Below, piece by piece: positions 1-8,522 of a DNA stretch of 53,540 bases. This DNA comes from Pirellula sp. (GTDB lineage: Bacteria; Planctomycetota; Planctomycetia; Pirellulales; Pirellulaceae). A program made the position numbers and the translations under genes. Where the stretch lies: contig JAJTEK010000013.1 of NCBI GenBank assembly GCA_021299695.1, forward strand, positions 46,589 to 100,128, given 5' to 3'. Under the pieces are notes generated by a model. The model did no database searches. It saw nothing but the letters and a program-made list of their open reading frames with translations, and had not been told where the DNA came from. Every line of letters starts with the position of its first letter. Within the stretch, counting starts at the first letter, position 1.

Positions 1-592
1 CCGGGTCCGACTCTTCGACTCCCGTCGACCGAAGCGCTTCGATGAAAAAAGAGGTATTCGAAAGATCGGGCCTGGATTTGCTTCCATACCCTGCACCTCC
101 GAACGCCGGATCCTTTGGGCTAAGCCCCTCACCCTCATCCCATTGTTCGCCCTTTACAAATCGCTGAGCGGCTTGCAGAACCCCATCATATTCGCCTTGT
201 TCGTTGGCTTTGGAAAGCGCCATAATCGCGAGGCACGTTTCGTAATTCGCGTGCCTGGAACCCTCGGCATACAAGCCACCGTCGGCCCGTTTGGTCTTCA
301 ATAGGTACACGATTGCTTTGTCGACCATCGCATCGTTCTTGGGAACTCCGATGGACAATAAAGCAGCTGCCACAAGTCCAGTAACACCGGGGCCGGCTTG
401 GGAACTAAACGAACCGTCTGCCCCCTGACTCTGCCTTAGAAAAGCCACCCCTGCGCGCTCTATTCGAGTCTGGGCTTCCGCGTCGAGGGCAGTGACCAAC
501 CGGGTGTTGGTCTCCTGGGCAAAAGAAAACCCAGCATGCTGCGAGACGACCAGACCGGACAGAAGAGTCATTACCAGCAATTTCTTTTTCAT
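1..592 (-). CDS. Secreted prenyltransferase/squalene-oxidase-repeat protein, 3' end beyond window
   Basis: The frame opens at the ATG complementary to 590-592 and runs off the left edge, giving 197 codons. The N-terminus MKKKLLVMTLLSGLVV followed by a small-residue stretch ending FAQE reads as a signal peptide. The rest contains alpha-toroid repeat motifs of the terpene cyclase/prenyltransferase type: FLRQSQGADGSF near residue 55, YLLKTKRADGGLY near residue 100, and TSFFIEALRSTG near the cut end. In planctomycetes such proteins are usually secreted repeat proteins of unknown substrate, not true hopene cyclases; here no catalytic DXDD motif is within the visible part. It is divergent from queG across a 182-base gap. 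The family call is fairly safe, the function is not known. Confidence 0.75.
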   Translation of the reverse strand, partial: MKKKLLVMTLLSGLVVSQHAGFSFAQETNTRLVTALDAEAQTRIERAGVAFLRQSQGADGSFSSQAGPGVTGLVAAALLSIGVPKNDAMVDKAIVYLLKTKRADGGLYAEGSRHANYETCLAIMALSKANEQGEYDGVLQAAQRFVKGEQWDEGEGLSPKDPAFGGAGYGSKSRPDLSNTSFFIEALRSTGVEESDP

Positions 593-774
593 CGTTCACC
601 TAGAATAGATCGTTGCCATAGGATCGTTGCCCGACGAGAATCGCCAGAAGCCGCAAGTCAAGTATAGGATCAATCAGGTTTTTCTACATGGGATAGAAAG
701 CGGATTGTCCAGTGCGATAACAACTTTTAACCCATCGGTACCCATTCCTGGCAAGCCAACCGAGACCAACTGCG

Positions 775-1866
775 ATGCTCTTGTCGGAAATTGCGAGAAA
801 ACAGATTGAGGAGTTCGCCAAGGACCACGGTTTCCACTCGGTAGGTTTCGTTCCTTCTGAGAATGCAGAAACATTCCCAGAGTTTTGCGACTGGCTCGAA
901 CGCGGTTACGCAGCATCGATGGGTTACCTCGAAAAACGCAAAGAAGCGTACCGAAACCCCACCGGTGTGCTTCCCGACTGCCGAACCGCCGTGCTACTGA
1001 CACTTCCCTACCAAGGCCATCCTGGGACAAAATCAGTGACCAAGCAGGGTAAGAAAAGAACCCTACCCGGGCCGACCGAAGCGACATTTGGGTCCTATGC
1101 AGCGGCCCCTGAGGATTATCACATCTGGATTCGCAGAAAGCTCAAACCTTTGGTTCGGGAGCTTCAGGCCATGTTTCCAAACTGCCTGACACGCGCCGTG
1201 GTCGACACCGCCCCGCTGCTAGAGCGGCATTACGCGAATCGAGCAGGGCTCGGCTGGATTGGAAAAAACACGATGCTTTTGAATCGACAGATCGGAAGTT
1301 ATTTTTTCCTTTGTGCGATCCTTACCCAAGCCGATATTGCAGGTAAGCAAGCCCCGCCAGCAAAGGACCATTGCGGAACGTGCAGGGCATGTCTCGACGC
1401 ATGTCCGACCGGTGCGTTCGCCTCGCCTTATGTGCTCGACGCGAATCGATGCATCAGCTACTGGACCATCGAACATCGAGGTCCAATCCCTCAAGCCGTG
1501 CGTCCCTCTATGGGGCCTTGGATTTTCGGGTGCGACGTATGCCAGATGGTTTGCCCCTGGAATCAACATGCCAAAGTGTCGATTCCCGAGGAAAACAGGC
1601 CATTCGAGGTAGCACAAAAAGCCGATTGCTCCCACTGGCTGAGCCTCGATCAAGAAAGCTTCGACAGGCTTTATCGAAAAACTCCCTTTTGGAGAACTGG
1701 CCTTCTGAGCATGCAACGCAACGCACTGATCGTCGCTGGGAACCTTAGAGAGCCCTCAGCGTTTCCCTGGATCCAACAGTTCACCAACCATCCAAACCAG
1801 GATCTTGTGGAGCTGGCGCTCTGGGCGCTCGAAGAGTACCGCTCAGGCACAAATCAAGACAAGTAG
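775..1866 (+). CDS. queG: tRNA epoxyqueuosine reductase QueG
   Basis: QueG performs the last step of queuosine synthesis, reducing epoxyqueuosine to queuosine at position 34 of tRNAs with a GUN anticodon, using cobalamin and two [4Fe-4S] clusters in the cytoplasm. The 363-residue product has the family length. The ferredoxin-like motif CGTCRACLDACPTG places cysteines at about 200, 203, 206 and 210. A further cysteine lies in CISYW (226), and CDVCQMVCPW gives 253, 256 and 260. VDTAPLLERHYA near 143-154 carries the conserved Asp, and GWIGKN follows at about 160-165. The start at 775 gives the usual short lead before the conserved region. It is probably monocistronic. The downstream DUF971 gene converges on it with 25 bases between the stops. 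Confidence 0.95.
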   Translation: MLLSEIARKQIEEFAKDHGFHSVGFVPSENAETFPEFCDWLERGYAASMGYLEKRKEAYRNPTGVLPDCRTAVLLTLPYQGHPGTKSVTKQGKKRTLPGPTEATFGSYAAAPEDYHIWIRRKLKPLVRELQAMFPNCLTRAVVDTAPLLERHYANRAGLGWIGKNTMLLNRQIGSYFFLCAILTQADIAGKQAPPAKDHCGTCRACLDACPTGAFASPYVLDANRCISYWTIEHRGPIPQAVRPSMGPWIFGCDVCQMVCPWNQHAKVSIPEENRPFEVAQKADCSHWLSLDQESFDRLYRKTPFWRTGLLSMQRNALIVAGNLREPSAFPWIQQFTNHPNQDLVELALWALEEYRSGTNQDK

Positions 1867-1891
1867 ACGTTCGATCCAGAGCCCCCGAGGG

Positions 1892-2221
1892 CTACGCATT
1901 CGATTGCTTTCTCAAGAGCCCAAATCCGAAGATCCCTGAACTGTGTCCGTCGGAGAATCGAACATTATAGGCGTAATTTCCCACAGGATGCATCGAGTCG
2001 ATCCGCAATGGCTGAGCTTCCTGCAGGGGGATCACCTGGAGCAACCCACCATTGCGATCAGCCTTGCGGTCCTCAACCCCTTTCTTCTTTTCTTTGCAAG
2101 TCGCACAAGGACAGGCTGCCCGAAGTTCGCCAGGGGTCCATTCGCAAGCCGACGAATCGCTCCATTGGATCTTGATACCACCCCGCTCCGTACGCTCGAT
2201 TGAACATGGAATGACGTCCAT
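1892..2221 (-). CDS. DUF971 family protein
   Basis: Small protein of about 109 residues matching DUF971, the domain also found at the N-terminus of gamma-butyrobetaine hydroxylase. Signs are the IKIQWSDSSACEWTPGELR stretch, the cysteine pair in CPCATC, and the C-terminal IDSMHPVGNYAYNVRFSDGH followed by GIFGF. The Cys-rich stretch suggests metal binding, as in other DUF971 proteins. DUF971 genes often sit near Fe-S cluster carriers, but the only Fe-S gene nearby is queG. I chose the ATG at 2221 because family members begin a few residues before the first strand; an upstream in-frame ATG at 2269 would add 16 residues. Function unknown. Confidence 0.8.
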   Translation of the reverse strand: MDVIPCSIERTERGGIKIQWSDSSACEWTPGELRAACPCATCKEKKKGVEDRKADRNGGLLQVIPLQEAQPLRIDSMHPVGNYAYNVRFSDGHSSGIFGFGLLRKQSNA

Positions 2222-2333
2222 CGGTCCTGCCCTACTATTCCGCATGAGGTAACTTGCGTCTAAAATCACATCTCAATTTAGGGTCGAGTCAAGTACGACG
2301 CAATCCACACCGCCGATTCAAGATGGTAGGCAG

Positions 2334-3290
2334 ATGAGCTTTCCCTTCCGACGAATATTCATTGCGGGCCACCAAGGAATGGTGGGCGCATCGGTCTGCC
2401 GATTGCTGCAAAGCCAACATCCCGAAGTCGAATTGGTTCTCAGACCTCGGAAGGATCTTGATCTGACACAGGCCAATCAAGTCGACGAGTTTTTTCAAGA
2501 AACAAAACCCGATGCGGTGATTTTTGCGGCCGCCAAGGTAGGCGGAATCCTCGCGAATGCTTCCTTCCCCGTCGAGTTTCTTTCCGAAAATGTCCGGATG
2601 GCCATCAACGCCATCGAATCTGCCCACCGAAGCGGAGTCCAAAGGTTTCTATTTCTAGGTTCGACCTGCATCTATCCAAAGCATGCACCACAACCCCTGT
2701 GCGAGCCGAGCCTCCTTTCGAGTCCCCTCGAATCGACCAACGAAGCCTATGCTTTGGCAAAGATCGTCGGTTTGAAGTTGTGCCAGTACTACCGAACGCA
2801 GTTCAAAGCGGTATACCACAGCGCCATGCCTACGAATCTCTATGGGCCAGGCGACAACTACCATCCCGAGCACAGCCATGTGATCCCAGGCCTGCTACGA
2901 CGCATTCACGAGGCAAAAATGCAGAATGCTCCAAGTGTAACACTATGGGGAACGGGAACTCCCCGACGGGAGTTCCTCTACGTGGATGATCTTGCAAGGG
3001 CTCTGGTTCACCTTATGGCTCTCGAATCGCCCCCCGATTGGATCAACGTCGGGACCGGACAGGAAATCTCGATCCTGGAACTTGCGAAACTGATCGCCAA
3101 AACCGTTGGGTACACCGGAACCTTCGGCCTAGATACCAGCAAGCCCGACGGGACCCCCCTGAAACGCACCGACCCGAGCCTCATTTTTTCAACGGGTTGG
3201 AATCCCCAAATCGAACTAGCCGACGGATTGGTTCGCACCTATCAAGATTTTCTAATTCGTATCGAACGGGGCAACCTACGTAGCAAATAA
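2334..3290 (+). CDS. fcl: GDP-L-fucose synthase
   Basis: This short-chain dehydrogenase/reductase converts GDP-4-keto-6-deoxy-D-mannose to GDP-L-fucose with NADPH, by 3,5-epimerisation and then 4-reduction. The 318 residues match the usual length. Visible are the Rossmann motif AGHQGMVG (11-18), the catalytic Ser110 and Cys112 in GSTCIYP, and Tyr139/Lys143 in AYALAK. These correspond to Ser107, Cys109, Tyr136 and Lys140 of the E. coli enzyme. The conserved [15 protein letters not shown] segment carries the active-site His. It is the first gene of a plus-strand trio with two GDP-mannose dehydratase genes that supply its substrate. It is divergent from the DUF971 gene across about 112 bases. 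Confidence 0.95.
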   Translation: MSFPFRRIFIAGHQGMVGASVCRLLQSQHPEVELVLRPRKDLDLTQANQVDEFFQETKPDAVIFAAAKVGGILANASFPVEFLSENVRMAINAIESAHRSGVQRFLFLGSTCIYPKHAPQPLCEPSLLSSPLESTNEAYALAKIVGLKLCQYYRTQFKAVYHSAMPTNLYGPGDNYHPEHSHVIPGLLRRIHEAKMQNAPSVTLWGTGTPRREFLYVDDLARALVHLMALESPPDWINVGTGQEISILELAKLIAKTVGYTGTFGLDTSKPDGTPLKRTDPSLIFSTGWNPQIELADGLVRTYQDFLIRIERGNLRSK

Positions 3291-3376
3291 CCTCCAATCC
3301 CGTTATTCTATCGGCCAGTCTGGAAATCAGACGGTTAGCCGTTTTTATAGAGAGAATTCAAGGAAAGAACGACGCA

Positions 3377-4390
3377 ATGGGCAAATCCGCATTGATTACC
3401 GGGATCACCGGACAAGATGGCTCCTACTTGGCTGAGCTGCTGCTCGAGAAAGGCTACCTCGTGCATGGACTCGTGCGACGCAGTTCGAGCTTTAGCACCG
3501 GACGTATCGACCACCTCTACAAAGATATCCACGAGAATCCCGGCCTGCTGCTCCATTACGGAGATCTGACCGATGGACAAGCCCTTACCAACTTGGTCCT
3601 GAACCTCGAACCCGATGAAATCTACAATCTCGGTGCCCAAAGCCATGTTCGTGTTTCGTTCGACCAGCCCGTCTACACGTTGATGACCGACGGAGTGGGG
3701 GCTTTGAATGTTCTCGAAGCAGCGAGAATTCTCAACCAAAAAAAGCAGGTCCGAGTTTACCAAGCGAGCTCCTCGGAGATGTATGGAGCGGTCCTGGAAA
3801 CCCCTCAAAAAGAATCCACCCCATTCAACCCCCAAAGCCCTTACGCCTGTGCTAAAGTCTACGCGTTCTTCCAAACCGTGAATTATCGCCGGAGCTATAA
3901 CCTGTTTGCCTGCAACGGTATCTTGTTCAACCATGAGTCCCCGCGACGCGGGGAAACCTTCGTGACTCGGAAAATCACCCGCGCCGCGACACGGATCAAA
4001 TTAGGGCTTCAGAAAAAACTATTTCTAGGCAACCTCGATGCAAAACGAGACTGGGGCTACGCCAAAGATTATGTCGAGGCGATGTGGCTTATGCTCCAGC
4101 ATCATCAACCTGATGATTTCGTTATCGCCACTGGGAATACTTACTCAATCCGTGAATTCCTACAGATGGTCTTTTCAAAACTCGACCTCGACTGGCAGAA
4201 ATTCGTCGAGATCGACCCTCGCTATTTCCGACCAGCGGAAGTGGAACTCCTGCTCGGTGACCCCTCGAAAGCCAAGAATTCCCTCGGTTGGACCTCCAAA
4301 ACATCCCTTGACGAACTCGCGTCGATCATGGTCGAACATGACCTTGAATTGGCTAAACGCGAACAACACAATCAGACGTTCCAACAGTAG
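3377..4390 (+). CDS. gmd: GDP-mannose 4,6-dehydratase
   Basis: Cytoplasmic NADP-dependent SDR enzyme that turns GDP-D-mannose into GDP-4-keto-6-deoxy-D-mannose, the precursor of GDP-L-fucose and other GDP-deoxysugars. The 337-residue protein has [16 protein letters not shown] at the N-terminus, [11 protein letters not shown], and the active-site block SSSEMYG with Ser132 and Glu134. Tyr156/Lys160 lie in SPYACAK and [16 protein letters not shown] follows. Numbering coincides with the E. coli enzyme, where residue 132 is Thr; Ser is an accepted substitute. It lies 86 bases after fcl and 27 bases before a paralogue, so the three genes are probably one operon. Confidence 0.95.
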   Translation: MGKSALITGITGQDGSYLAELLLEKGYLVHGLVRRSSSFSTGRIDHLYKDIHENPGLLLHYGDLTDGQALTNLVLNLEPDEIYNLGAQSHVRVSFDQPVYTLMTDGVGALNVLEAARILNQKKQVRVYQASSSEMYGAVLETPQKESTPFNPQSPYACAKVYAFFQTVNYRRSYNLFACNGILFNHESPRRGETFVTRKITRAATRIKLGLQKKLFLGNLDAKRDWGYAKDYVEAMWLMLQHHQPDDFVIATGNTYSIREFLQMVFSKLDLDWQKFVEIDPRYFRPAEVELLLGDPSKAKNSLGWTSKTSLDELASIMVEHDLELAKREQHNQTFQQ

Positions 4391-4417
4391 TTCTGCATCG
4401 ATCCCCGGATCTCAACT

Positions 4418-5413
4418 ATGCGTGCAGTCATCACGGGAATCACCGGCCAAGATGGATCGTACTTGACCGATTTGCTTTTAGCCAAAGGCTATGAGGTTCA
4501 CGGGATCGTCCGCAGAAGCAGCACTCTACAACGGCCTAGGCTCGACCAACAGGTCCACGATCAATCGATCTATGGAAAGCGGTTGTTCCTACACTACTCC
4601 GACCTTACCGATACCACATCGCTCCGACGTATCCTCAGCAGGATCGTCCCTGATGAATTTTATCACCTCGCTGGCCAATCCCATGTCGGTCTAAGCTTTG
4701 AAATCCCCGAGAGCACCTGCGAATTGACCGCCATGGGTACGTTGCGGATCTTGGAAATCCTAAGGGACCTGTCTCCCTCTCCTCGTTTCCTACATGCAAG
4801 TAGCCGTGAAATCTTCGGGACCCCTATCTGTTCACCCCAAAACGAAGACACCCCTCTAAATCCAAACTCCCCCTATGGTGCAGCAAAAGCTTTTGCCAAC
4901 CAATTAGTCAAAATCTACCGAGACTCCTTAGGCCTCTTCGGTTGCAATGCCATTTGCTACAACCACGAGAGTCCCCGCCGAGCAGAAAATTTCGTCACGA
5001 GAAAAATCAGTATCGCCGCCGCATCGATCAAACTCGGACTCCAAAAAGAATTGATCCTTGGCAATATCGACTCGTCTCGAGATTGGGGATGCGCTCCTGA
5101 ATTCGTCGAAGCCATGTGGCTAATGCTTCAGCAGCCAAACCCCAAAGACTATATCCTTGCCACTGGCAAAACCCATAGCGTTCGTGAATTTCTCGAACTT
5201 GCATTCCAACATGTAGGACTCGATTGGAAAACCTACTACCGCCACGACCCACGGTTTCAACGCCCAGTTGAACCAGAGAATCTCAGGGGCGACGCAAGCC
5301 GTGCCTCAATCGAGCTTGGCTGGAAACCAAAAACATCCTTGGCGCAACTCGCCGCGATGATGGTCGATCATGATTTGTCTCGACTCGAGCAATCAATACT
5401 TGAAAAGCAATAG
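4418..5413 (+). CDS. Second GDP-mannose 4,6-dehydratase paralogue
   Basis: A 331-residue tandem paralogue of the preceding gene with the same architecture: [43 protein letters not shown] and NHESPRRAENFVTRKI. The Ser129/Glu131/Tyr153/Lys157 set is intact, but the residue between Ser and Glu, a Ser in the paralogue, is Arg130. Several substrate-side positions also differ. It most likely catalyses the same or a closely related GDP-sugar 4,6-dehydration; a different GDP-hexose substrate is possible. The gene converges with the minus-strand TPR gene, with only 7 bases between the stop codons. A T7 tract (5427-5433) just beyond its stop could help termination, although I see no strong stem before it. 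Confidence 0.88.
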   Translation: MRAVITGITGQDGSYLTDLLLAKGYEVHGIVRRSSTLQRPRLDQQVHDQSIYGKRLFLHYSDLTDTTSLRRILSRIVPDEFYHLAGQSHVGLSFEIPESTCELTAMGTLRILEILRDLSPSPRFLHASSREIFGTPICSPQNEDTPLNPNSPYGAAKAFANQLVKIYRDSLGLFGCNAICYNHESPRRAENFVTRKISIAAASIKLGLQKELILGNIDSSRDWGCAPEFVEAMWLMLQQPNPKDYILATGKTHSVREFLELAFQHVGLDWKTYYRHDPRFQRPVEPENLRGDASRASIELGWKPKTSLAQLAAMMVDHDLSRLEQSILEKQ

Positions 5414-5420
5414 AGCTGTG

Positions 5421-6857
5421 TTAACGTTTTTTTGGGTCGATCGAACCCTCTAAAACCTGCCATCGCTTCATTCGCTCATGCATCTGCTGTTGATTCTTAG
5501 AAGCCTCCTGCATCGCTACGATAAGGGATTGGGCCAGTCCTAGGGTTGACGGTTCATAACGGCAGGCTTGTTCAAGGTGCCAATCTCTTGACGTATCGTC
5601 TCCAGAGAGGCCCTTGCAAAACGAAAGACTCAAATGAACCATCGGTAGGTCCAAGCCCTCGACAAGCCATTGCTGAAGCTGCTTTTGAAGTTCCAGTAGC
5701 TCCGATTGAGGTCTCAGTAAGCTTCTAACCATGATGTCTTGGACCCTTGGGCCTGCACGACTGGTTCGAAGGAACTTCACCAAACAATACGCTACTTCTC
5801 TAAGGTCTCTAGGTTCCTTCAAAGCGGCCTCGGCCCGTCGCTCCATGGATGCAAGATAAGCATCTATCGAATCTTGATCCCGGTGGATCTTGTACCCTTC
5901 CAAGTTGACCTGCTCTGCCCTGCCCCACTCGCCGAGCGCTTCATAAAGGGACGCAAGCTGCACGCGGTAGGCTCGATTCCATGGATCGGAACGCAACCCC
6001 TCCCCCATTCGTTCAGCACCCGTTCTCAACACCGCCTGACGCTCTTGATCCTTTCCCAATCGCTTCAACAAGGCGGCAAAACCCAGGCTTTGCGAGAAAT
6101 CGGATTCAAATACCTTGCGGTACTTTGACTCCGCCTCGTCCAGCCGACCATCCCAGTACGCCTTCATCGATTCGAGCAAAGCAATCTGTTCAGGACGAAC
6201 CCCGCTGGCCCTCTCCAAATGCCAATCCAAATCCTCGAGCAGCTCGATCCGTTGGGATTCCCCGAGGTTTGACTCCTCCAACTTGCCGACACATTGACTG
6301 GCTTTCCAAAAATGCGCTATACCCAGTCCAGTTGAATCCCTTGGCGATAAGCCCTCAAGAATCCGCTCGGCGGATCCTGCGTTTCCATTCTGGATTTCTA
6401 CCAAAGAGTATAGGAACTTGCGGTCCGCGTTTGCATACTCCGTATCTCCAATCCAGCGCATCGCCGCCCGAACTCCTTTCGGTCCATCTTGTTTGCTGTA
6501 TGCATTTTGAACGCGAGCCAGATAACGGTTAAGAATCCGCTCACGATTGAACGCCACGAGCAAACAACTCGCCATCACGCTCGATGCTAGCACACAGAAA
6601 GGGATGCTACAGAGAAACGCTTGCCGACGCTTCCCTCGGTAAAAGAAACCCGCAATCGGATAGCTGATAAGTTTTGCTAGAAACCAGAAGAATTGGCCTA
6701 GTTTACGGTTCAACGATCTATAGAGACCAACTGGATGCCCCGAATCCTCAAAGTTCCCGCGATCTAGGAAGCCCGCGAAAAATCGAAGCGTTATTTCCAG
6801 AAGATCTGAGATCCACGCGATGATTCGAATAGGGAGATCCGTCAGAAATCTCAACAT
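5421..6857 (-). CDS. Membrane-anchored TPR-like repeat protein, exosortase partner 1
   Basis: About 478 residues. The first 70 residues are amphipathic or hydrophobic (MLRFLTDLPIRIIAW at the start), followed by a clear transmembrane segment near 80-105 (FLCSIPFCVLASSVMASCLL). After that comes a long alpha-helical region with TPR-like pairs such as AERILEGLSP and YEALGEWGRAEQVNLEGY. The repeat region probably faces the periplasm. I chose the ATG at 6857 because GAGGG lies 10 bases upstream, just after the exosortase stop codon; a longer frame from 6941 would overlap that gene. It directly follows the exosortase-like gene. A second membrane-anchored repeat protein follows the other exosortase in the same locus, so a shared role is inferred. 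No enzyme motif is visible. Confidence 0.75.
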   Translation of the reverse strand: MLRFLTDLPIRIIAWISDLLEITLRFFAGFLDRGNFEDSGHPVGLYRSLNRKLGQFFWFLAKLISYPIAGFFYRGKRRQAFLCSIPFCVLASSVMASCLLVAFNRERILNRYLARVQNAYSKQDGPKGVRAAMRWIGDTEYANADRKFLYSLVEIQNGNAGSAERILEGLSPRDSTGLGIAHFWKASQCVGKLEESNLGESQRIELLEDLDWHLERASGVRPEQIALLESMKAYWDGRLDEAESKYRKVFESDFSQSLGFAALLKRLGKDQERQAVLRTGAERMGEGLRSDPWNRAYRVQLASLYEALGEWGRAEQVNLEGYKIHRDQDSIDAYLASMERRAEAALKEPRDLREVAYCLVKFLRTSRAGPRVQDIMVRSLLRPQSELLELQKQLQQWLVEGLDLPMVHLSLSFCKGLSGDDTSRDWHLEQACRYEPSTLGLAQSLIVAMQEASKNQQQMHERMKRWQVLEGSIDPKKR

Positions 6858-6870
6858 ACAGGAAATACCC

Positions 6871-8391
6871 TCATCGAATCGAATCACCGATCGCTGCGCC
6901 GAAATCCAACTGCTTTTCGATCGCTTCGACCCCTCGAGCATGCAACTCTTTGTGCTCCTTGCGCTGCTTCTCGGTAATTGGACGCACCGACTCGTGCACC
7001 AGGGAAACCTGTACGACCGGTCCGGGTAACGTACTATCCCCGACGACCCGAACCCCCTTGGTCACGACATAAGCTTCTTCAACAATCGATCGTTTCAAGG
7101 CGAAGCTGAAGCTGCCGTTGTCTTCAGATAGCACAAGGTCGGGCTTCCAACCGTACCATCGCCAAAGCCAATCTGGTCTTGGTAACGCTATCCAAATCCC
7201 ATCGATACGAAGTTTCATGCTCCCCTCTCGGCTCTGATCTGGTGTCAGATCCCATTCCCAATGTTTCCAATCGGGAGTCTGTCGAAACACAGGGCTGAAG
7301 CTTTCCGTTGATTTCGTTGCCGGTCCAATCTTCCAACCTTCAACAGCCGACTCAAGCTTCAAACTCTCGACAGCCGAAATCGCTTCGTATTGCCGAAGGT
7401 TCAACCCCTGCGCCCACTGGCCCTTGTAGATTGACCAACCGCCGAGAAAAGCAATACCAACCAACATGGACCAAAGGACCATCCAGGGAACTTTCGAATC
7501 AGAAATATCTTTATCATTGGTCAACTCAATTTTTTTTGCGTCGATCGAAGTTTCCGATTCCTTGTCGCTAGATGGTCCAAAGAAGGCGGAGAAAAACTGA
7601 TCTCCGCTCCACGTGAGCAACGTGACGCTGGCAAAGAGAATCACAGATACGGTTCCGCTGTTATAAGAAACTTTCGTCGATTGCCTATCCTGCATAATCG
7701 CCTCGACTGCGATCCAGGCCCCTTGGGACACGATTGCCCAAAACAACAACACGCACAACAGATAAAGGAATCGAGGAAAGCGATAGCCGTTAAAGCATCC
7801 ATAGGCGATCGCCAACAAAATCATCGGGTAGATAAGCCTAAGGCCCGAGCACGATTCATTCTGTAGAAAATCAGTGCTGACCAACCCAATCACATTCCCT
7901 TTTGCAAAGTAGAAAACCTTGTAGATATCCAAAAGACAGCCGGCGAAACTACTAGCTAGCCATTGCGCAAGCGAGTGCACCCAAGGAGCAGTTTTCCATA
8001 AAGACAAAGGAACCATACACAGTACAAGCCCCAAATAGAACAAGCGGTTTGTAGAGAATCCCGCGACCAAGGCAATCAATGCGGCAAAGCACAAGCCTGC
8101 TGCACGAAAAACCCAAACCGGATCGTTTGATAGAACTCCTAAAAGGCACGTTCCAACAGCTGCCGAGACGAACAGAATCAAGTACCGAGCTCGGATCGGA
8201 TGCTCATCCGTACTCGATCGTGAAAATGGTGTCACCATTCCCGTCAAAACCATCAATGCGAACGCCAGGAAAAACAAAGCGAGGTCCATCGACAAACCCG
8301 CGAAAGCAATCTGCTTTAGCATCAACCCAATAGCGGTGGTTTGCATGGCTACTGCCGCGATTAGCAGTCCGATGGTTATCTTTTTATCCAT
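6871..8391 (-). CDS. Exosortase-like membrane protein with incomplete active site
   Basis: Polytopic protein of 506 residues: about eight hydrophobic segments in residues 5-265, a cytoplasmic-looking linker, another TM near 297-315, and a soluble C-terminal domain. Exosortases are membrane transpeptidases that recognise C-terminal sorting tags; their active site is Cys, Arg and usually His. Here NESCSGLR provides Cys181. An ungapped alignment with the other exosortase of this window places WAI on WAI (218-220 in both), so its Arg227 corresponds to Trp226 here. The GNLLR segment reads VSQGAW, and no His stands at the third site (SYNSGTVSV). The C-terminal domain resembles the region that many exosortases carry in place of a separate EpsI. 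It follows the wzc-like gene after a hairpin. Confidence 0.8.
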   Translation of the reverse strand: MDKKITIGLLIAAVAMQTTAIGLMLKQIAFAGLSMDLALFFLAFALMVLTGMVTPFSRSSTDEHPIRARYLILFVSAAVGTCLLGVLSNDPVWVFRAAGLCFAALIALVAGFSTNRLFYLGLVLCMVPLSLWKTAPWVHSLAQWLASSFAGCLLDIYKVFYFAKGNVIGLVSTDFLQNESCSGLRLIYPMILLAIAYGCFNGYRFPRFLYLLCVLLFWAIVSQGAWIAVEAIMQDRQSTKVSYNSGTVSVILFASVTLLTWSGDQFFSAFFGPSSDKESETSIDAKKIELTNDKDISDSKVPWMVLWSMLVGIAFLGGWSIYKGQWAQGLNLRQYEAISAVESLKLESAVEGWKIGPATKSTESFSPVFRQTPDWKHWEWDLTPDQSREGSMKLRIDGIWIALPRPDWLWRWYGWKPDLVLSEDNGSFSFALKRSIVEEAYVVTKGVRVVGDSTLPGPVVQVSLVHESVRPITEKQRKEHKELHARGVEAIEKQLDFGAAIGDSIR

Positions 8392-8439
8392 TTGACCAAC
8401 CGCCCTTTAGCTCAATCCAATCCAACGTCTCTAATGAAA

Positions 8440-8461
8440 GACGCGTCGATGTCGACGCGTC
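8440..8461. repeat. Perfect 10-base inverted repeat between wzc-like and exosortase-like genes
   Basis: The arms GACGCGTCGA and TCGACGCGTC are exact reverse complements separated by two bases. The site lies 61 bases past the wzc-like stop and 48 bases before the exosortase-like start. Read in the transcribed (minus) direction the stem is followed by TTT only. It could be a partial terminator, an mRNA processing or stability hairpin, or a dyad operator for the downstream pair. Confidence 0.6.
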
Positions 8462-8522
8462 ACTTAACACAAATCTAAGCCCGCACTATCTAGCGAACTT
8501 GGCTCCGGTGATGGCTGTAAAT

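Noticed and set aside
5427-5433. T7 run after gmd paralogue as an intrinsic terminator
   Set aside because: No stable stem precedes it, and it lies at the end of the convergent TPR gene; kept only as a possible aid to termination.
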